DNA of 64,000 nt from an uncultured Victivallis sp. (GTDB taxonomy: Bacteria > Verrucomicrobiota > Lentisphaeria > Victivallales > Victivallaceae). The DNA lies in contig CALXNS010000034.1 in NCBI GenBank assembly GCA_944389815.1, forward strand, positions 20,833-84,832, given 5' to 3'. The position numbers and the translations under genes were made by a program. Position 1 is the first letter of the stretch; each line of letters starts with the position of its first letter. Below the pieces are notes generated by a model. The model was not told the origin of the DNA and searched no databases. It saw only the letters and a list, made by a program, of their open reading frames with translations. Shown here in pieces: positions 61,064 to 64,000 of the stretch.

Positions 61064-62923
61064 TTAGAAATTCAGTTGCTCTCTTTTCTTCTGCTCATAA
61101 TCATCCTGTTTCTTCCTCTCCGCTTTTTTTGCCAGTGCGGCCTGAATTTTCGGATATTGTTCCATTGCCCTGGCATAAAGCGCCTTATCGAAACATTCGA
61201 TGATTACGACATTTTCATCAGCCCGCTGTCCGTTTAACTGAGCCTGCATCTGCAGGAAATTCGATAATACAGAGGTCACGGCCATGTCAATGAGATTATC
61301 CGCCCCCTCACCGGTTGAAGATTCCAACCGATAATTTTTCTTGTTCTGCATCACCTTGTGCCACAGTTGCGGCTTTGTATCGGAAGAAGTATAATCCAGA
61401 GATGCGACAATGCCATATTGCGCGAGCTGTTTTTCCATATCGGCAACCTTAAGATCGCGATTGAAGAATTCCTCAAAAGCCTCGTCTTCTTCCTGGTGAA
61501 TTTTGTCTTTCTCCTTCTGCGGATAACCTTCAAGTGGAGAATAACTGAAACCGGCATGTACTTTCGCATTTACGAGGGCGAAGAGATAATCCGGATCTCC
61601 GGGCTGGATTTTCTCCAGTTTCGGCTCCTGAAGACCGGTCTCCTTTTCACTCTTGACCGTCATGAATATGCCGTCGTTTTCGAGGCGGAAGCCAACCGGC
61701 TTGTAAGTAACCCGATATGCGGTTCCGATGATAACTTTCGTAACTTTTTCTTCGGAAAGATTCTTCACCGTCAAATTCTCATAATCGGATTTCAGTTTCT
61801 CAATAATATCTTCAACTTTAATTCCGACGACCCTTTTGCGGACTCCAAATAAATACAACTCCGGATATAGGAATGCTTCCAGCTCGTAATTATTGCAGTA
61901 CACGAGAATTGGAGTAATAACCTTACCGCCGCCAAGCAGACCGCCGAACATGCTGTTGAATACGTCATCAGCGTCTGGTGGACGGGTGTATTCATACAAA
62001 TCAATCAGAACTTCATCCGGAAAGTCGGCCATGAAATATAAATCACCTGTGCGTGCACCGAAAAATGTTCCGCGATCCGTTACCTGGAGCGGAACGGATT
62101 CCTTCTTAAGCAGCGAAGCCATCGCAAATCGATCCGGCAGTTTCTTTTCTTTTATGATCTGCTCCGCGATGTCATAATCGCAACAGAAGTTTACATTAAC
62201 GGGGAGGCCGCTGTGATAGTCAAAAAGTTTCTGATACCTTGATTTATCATACAAAGCAACCATAAATTGCTTGATTTCCTCGTTCACAACTGAAGCAAAT
62301 TCGGCGGAACGTTTGAAATCTTCTGAAAACGCATCCATCCGGGTGACCTTTTCTGCAAAGTTAAGATCACTCCAGGCGATCAGTCTGCAGATTGCCGTGG
62401 GATCGAGATAGTTGGAAATTTGCAGAAGTACATCGTAATATGCGATGACATTTTTACTGGAGAGATGCTCATTGAACCATGATACCATTTTTTTGCAGAG
62501 CTCGTTATAAGAAATCTGCTGCTCTGCCTCCTTCTTTTCAGAGGCTGCTTTCAACGCCTTGCTGAACCAGGCGGCCGAGTCACTGTACGACGTCTCCGTT
62601 CCAAAACCCTCGCCGTAATATTGCCCGACTGAAACCATTGCGGCAAGATCTCCCGTTTCCGCCGCCTTTTTCATCCAGGCAAAACTCCGGCTTGTATCTT
62701 TCGCCGGTTTGCCGATAACAGCTTCGGTAAACAGACCGAGAATCGGCAGTTCATTAGCCGGATCGTAAACAAAAACCCTTTCCCCGTTGTATAAACTTGC
62801 CATTTTTTTCATGCTGGTGGCATCACCGCCGTCAGCCTTTGATTCAATCGTGCTGACGCACCCTGTCATCAACAACAGACCTGTCGCTGTAAAAACAATT
62901 TCCAGCAACGTCTTTTTCTTCAT
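61064..62923 (-). CDS. Large lipoprotein with Sel1-like repeat region
   Basis: A 619-residue lipoprotein: MKKKTLLEIVFTATGLLLMT then GC, so Cys22 is the lipid site. Residues about 70-135 have a Sel1/TPR-like pattern (SFAWMKKAAETGDLAAMVSV then GQYYGEGFGTETSYSDSAAW). The rest is unrecognised, with DLYFMADFPDEVLIDLYEYT and a Gly-rich FNSMFGGLLGGGKV stretch, and a highly charged C-terminal coil (KKAERKKQDDYEQKKREQLNF). GGGGG precedes the ATG by 8 bases. It is the middle gene of a minus-strand group with a two-helix mini-protein and the zinc-ribbon membrane protein. Confidence 0.75.
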   Translation of the reverse strand: MKKKTLLEIVFTATGLLLMTGCVSTIESKADGGDATSMKKMASLYNGERVFVYDPANELPILGLFTEAVIGKPAKDTSRSFAWMKKAAETGDLAAMVSVGQYYGEGFGTETSYSDSAAWFSKALKAASEKKEAEQQISYNELCKKMVSWFNEHLSSKNVIAYYDVLLQISNYLDPTAICRLIAWSDLNFAEKVTRMDAFSEDFKRSAEFASVVNEEIKQFMVALYDKSRYQKLFDYHSGLPVNVNFCCDYDIAEQIIKEKKLPDRFAMASLLKKESVPLQVTDRGTFFGARTGDLYFMADFPDEVLIDLYEYTRPPDADDVFNSMFGGLLGGGKVITPILVYCNNYELEAFLYPELYLFGVRKRVVGIKVEDIIEKLKSDYENLTVKNLSEEKVTKVIIGTAYRVTYKPVGFRLENDGIFMTVKSEKETGLQEPKLEKIQPGDPDYLFALVNAKVHAGFSYSPLEGYPQKEKDKIHQEEDEAFEEFFNRDLKVADMEKQLAQYGIVASLDYTSSDTKPQLWHKVMQNKKNYRLESSTGEGADNLIDMAVTSVLSNFLQMQAQLNGQRADENVVIIECFDKALYARAMEQYPKIQAALAKKAERKKQDDYEQKKREQLNF

Positions 62924-63120
62924 TGATAATTCCCCCTGTTTTGAAATCCAAAATTATCTCAGGATTCGAATCAAAATTCCTTCCGCGCGCAAAATTCGGT
63001 GGCGCAATCCTGGATAAATGATTATAACTTGATAAAAGTTAACATATTACCCTGGGATAACCGCCACCTGACTGGAACCGTACAATATTGACCGGCAATA
63101 TTTGCAGATATTACGGACGA

Positions 63121-63327
63121 TCAATATTGTTTCCGGAAAAACCCCGCAAAAATTGCAAAGGTGACTGCAAGCGAGCCGACCACATTGAAGATCGCTCCCT
63201 TCGCGGAACATTCGACCAACGGAATTCCTTCCGTGAGCAGCGGAGTCAAAAATCCGAAGCAGATGATCAATACGCAAATGAGGCTGAGAGCTGAAAACGC
63301 GATCTCGGCAATGTTGATGTCTTTCAT
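63121..63327 (-). CDS. Small two-helix membrane protein
   Basis: A 68-residue protein with two hydrophobic helices, FSALSLICVLIICFGFLTPL and IFNVVGSLAVTFAIFAGFF, joined by a short polar loop (LTEGIPLVECSAKG) and starting MKDINIAEIA. AGGAT lies about 10 bases upstream of the ATG at 63327. No family is recognised. It is the first gene after the candidate small RNA in the same direction. The 63328-63598 stretch before it holds no other gene that I can support, only a 9-bp inverted repeat CGTTTTGCG/CGCAAAACG at 63474-63521. Confidence 0.6.
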   Translation of the reverse strand: MKDINIAEIAFSALSLICVLIICFGFLTPLLTEGIPLVECSAKGAIFNVVGSLAVTFAIFAGFFRKQY

Positions 63328-63598
63328 GATGACAGATCCTTTTTTTGAGTTTTACTGTTGTTACGTTAAACAATGCACATCGATTTCATTCTCCCGGATG
63401 CGGACGGGAAGCCTCTCTTCCAGATTTTTCTCCGGCTCACTCTCCTTTCTGGTTGAACATGTTTGTCACGTCTCGTTTTGCGAGGGTGTTATTCACCTTT
63501 CGGAGCATAAAACGCAAAACGGCTCAGCTCAGAACGGAATGCGGGCAAGCCGGGTTTGGAAGTGCAGGACAGCGACGGGAAAAATCAAAAAAAGGAGC

Positions 63599-63620
63599 AA
63601 AAAAAAAGCCGAACGCTTCC
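63599..63620 (-). terminator. Terminator of the candidate small RNA
   Basis: Minus strand GGAAGC (63620-63615), loop GTTCG, GCTTTT (63609-63604) followed by further T, nine T in all. Confidence 0.65.
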
Positions 63621-63815
63621 AATCACTGTGTCTAAAGGTCCCGCCAAGAACCTGCTTCTATCATGTGGAAGCGCCCGGCAAGATGTGAAGACACAATCTC
63701 ACCGGGTATATTTCACCTGGGATAGAAGCAAATGAAACTTTCAACTTGGCGGGTTTATAGACACATTTGCTGAAATATACTCTTTGTAAAAGAACCGATG
63801 CCATAAAACGGCATC
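63599..63815 (-). ncRNA. Candidate structured small RNA (6S-like architecture)
   Basis: Predicted transcript of about 215 nt. It opens with a hairpin GATGCC/GGCATC (63815-63797). The main part (63764-63628, 137 nt) folds as one long imperfect rod: GTGTCTA pairs with TAGACAC, CCCGCCAAG with CTTGGCGGG, then an asymmetric bubble (about 15 nt on the 5' side, 5 on the 3' side), GCTTCTATC with GATAGAAGC, GTGAA with TTC-CAC, CCCGG with CCGGG and a small terminal hairpin. A closing stem, a central bubble and a long terminal hairpin is the plan of 6S RNA, but the rod is shorter than usual 6S and I could not compare it with a covariance model. A consensus promoter precedes it and a T9 terminator follows. 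No protein frame fits. Confidence 0.45.
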
Positions 63816-63817
63816 AT

Positions 63818-63920
63818 GAAGAATATATCATTCCTTTACGGCGTTGTCAATAGATAATCACTCCATTCACTGAAAGTTTTTTTACCATAATCCGGCATTG
63901 ATAAAAATATTAATTCGCCA
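63818..63920 (-). repeat. Copy 2 of the ~100-bp dispersed repeat, containing the RNA promoter
   Basis: Direct counterpart of 59205-59306 (same exact 20-base core at 63880-63899). This copy keeps an intact promoter, and it ends at the upstream edge in ATTCGCCA, as copy 1 does. The two copies enclose about 4.5 kb. Confidence 0.65.
63822..63850 (-). promoter_or_regulatory. Consensus-like promoter of the candidate small RNA
   Basis: Minus strand TTGACA (63850-63845), exactly 17 bases, TATATT (63827-63822). The predicted first base, about 63815, coincides with the start of the 5' hairpin. Confidence 0.75.
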
Positions 63921-63930
63921 CACACGCGAA

Positions 63931-64000
63931 TAACCCTCTTTCCCTTTCTTTCGCTTTCGCTTTCGCCTCCCCTCCCCTGCATTCCTCCCACGTCCTCCCT
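63931..64000. repeat. Pyrimidine-rich low-complexity tract
   Basis: Almost only C and T on the plus strand, with three consecutive TTTCGC units and CCTCCC runs. It continues to the window edge; no coding or structural meaning is evident. Confidence 0.6.

Noticed and set aside
63474..63521. CGTTTTGCG/CGCAAAACG inverted repeat as a terminator
   Set aside because: The arms are 30 bases apart and no T run follows; at most it is an operator, with no further support.
63161..63688. 175-codon plus-strand frame
   Set aside because: It runs antisense through the two-helix protein gene and into the structured RNA; no supporting start or motif.

Overview
The window looks like part of the chromosome of a Gram-negative, carbohydrate-degrading bacterium of the Lentisphaerae/PVC type, close to Victivallis in style. 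The evidence is a type II-like pseudopilin with the [20 protein letters not shown] helix and a C-terminal DGH motif, LPS genes (waaA, a family 9 glycosyltransferase), and many secreted or intracellular glycosidases mixed with AraC regulators and Na+/solute symporters. This assignment is inference from gene content; there is no rRNA gene in the window. I see no tRNA, CRISPR array or intact transposase.

Layout. 0-6.9 kb: a 5'-truncated DUF4432 (aldose-epimerase-like) gene and an MFS transporter on the plus strand, then on the minus strand a pseudopilin and a two-gene operon for a small secreted protein and a large secreted GH39/GH5-like glycosidase. 7.2-12.4 kb: a tightly overlapping plus-strand operon (Gfo/Idh/MocA oxidoreductase, heparinase II/III-like protein, sugar isomerase-like TIM barrel) followed by an AraC regulator and a PQ-loop-like membrane protein. 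12.5-12.75 kb: a self-contained mini-gene for a 25-residue Cys-rich lipoprotein. 12.8-16.8 kb: a divergent GH78-like rhamnosidase and an unrecognised 562-residue protein. 16.9-20.4 kb: dnaE. 20.8-26.2 kb: a GH106-like glycosidase divergent from an AraC regulator and a BNR/sialidase-like protein.

26.2-38 kb is mostly housekeeping: GT9, mreB with a DUF2156 gene, an FMN reductase overlapping a cellobiose 2-epimerase-like gene, PIN-PhoH, a lipoprotein, purD, a GGQ-domain release-factor-like gene, serC, ugd. 38.1-47 kb is a long minus-strand run: glmS, waaA, thiC, a polytopic glycosyltransferase-like protein, a metallo-hydrolase and a frameshifted MFS transporter. 47.2-49.8 kb: ptsH-ptsI-nucleoside deoxyribosyltransferase. 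49.9-53.3 kb: ispH divergent from a Na+/solute symporter and tsaC. 53.4-58.7 kb: a GH3 glucosidase divergent from a second large symporter.

58.7-64 kb is the least conventional part: terminator-like hairpins, a decayed ROK-type regulator, a zinc-ribbon membrane protein, a Sel1-like lipoprotein, a two-helix mini-protein, and a strongly structured candidate small RNA with consensus promoter and terminator. A ~100-bp sequence containing that RNA's promoter occurs twice, at both edges of this segment.

How the genes fit together: the carbohydrate genes appear to import (MFS, symporters) and dismantle rhamnose- and uronate-containing polysaccharides (GH78, GH106-like, heparinase-like, GH3, GH39-like), with local AraC control. 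PtsH/PtsI appear without any sugar-specific EII in the window. All promoter, terminator and repeat calls were made by eye; protein families were recognised from motifs, not searches.
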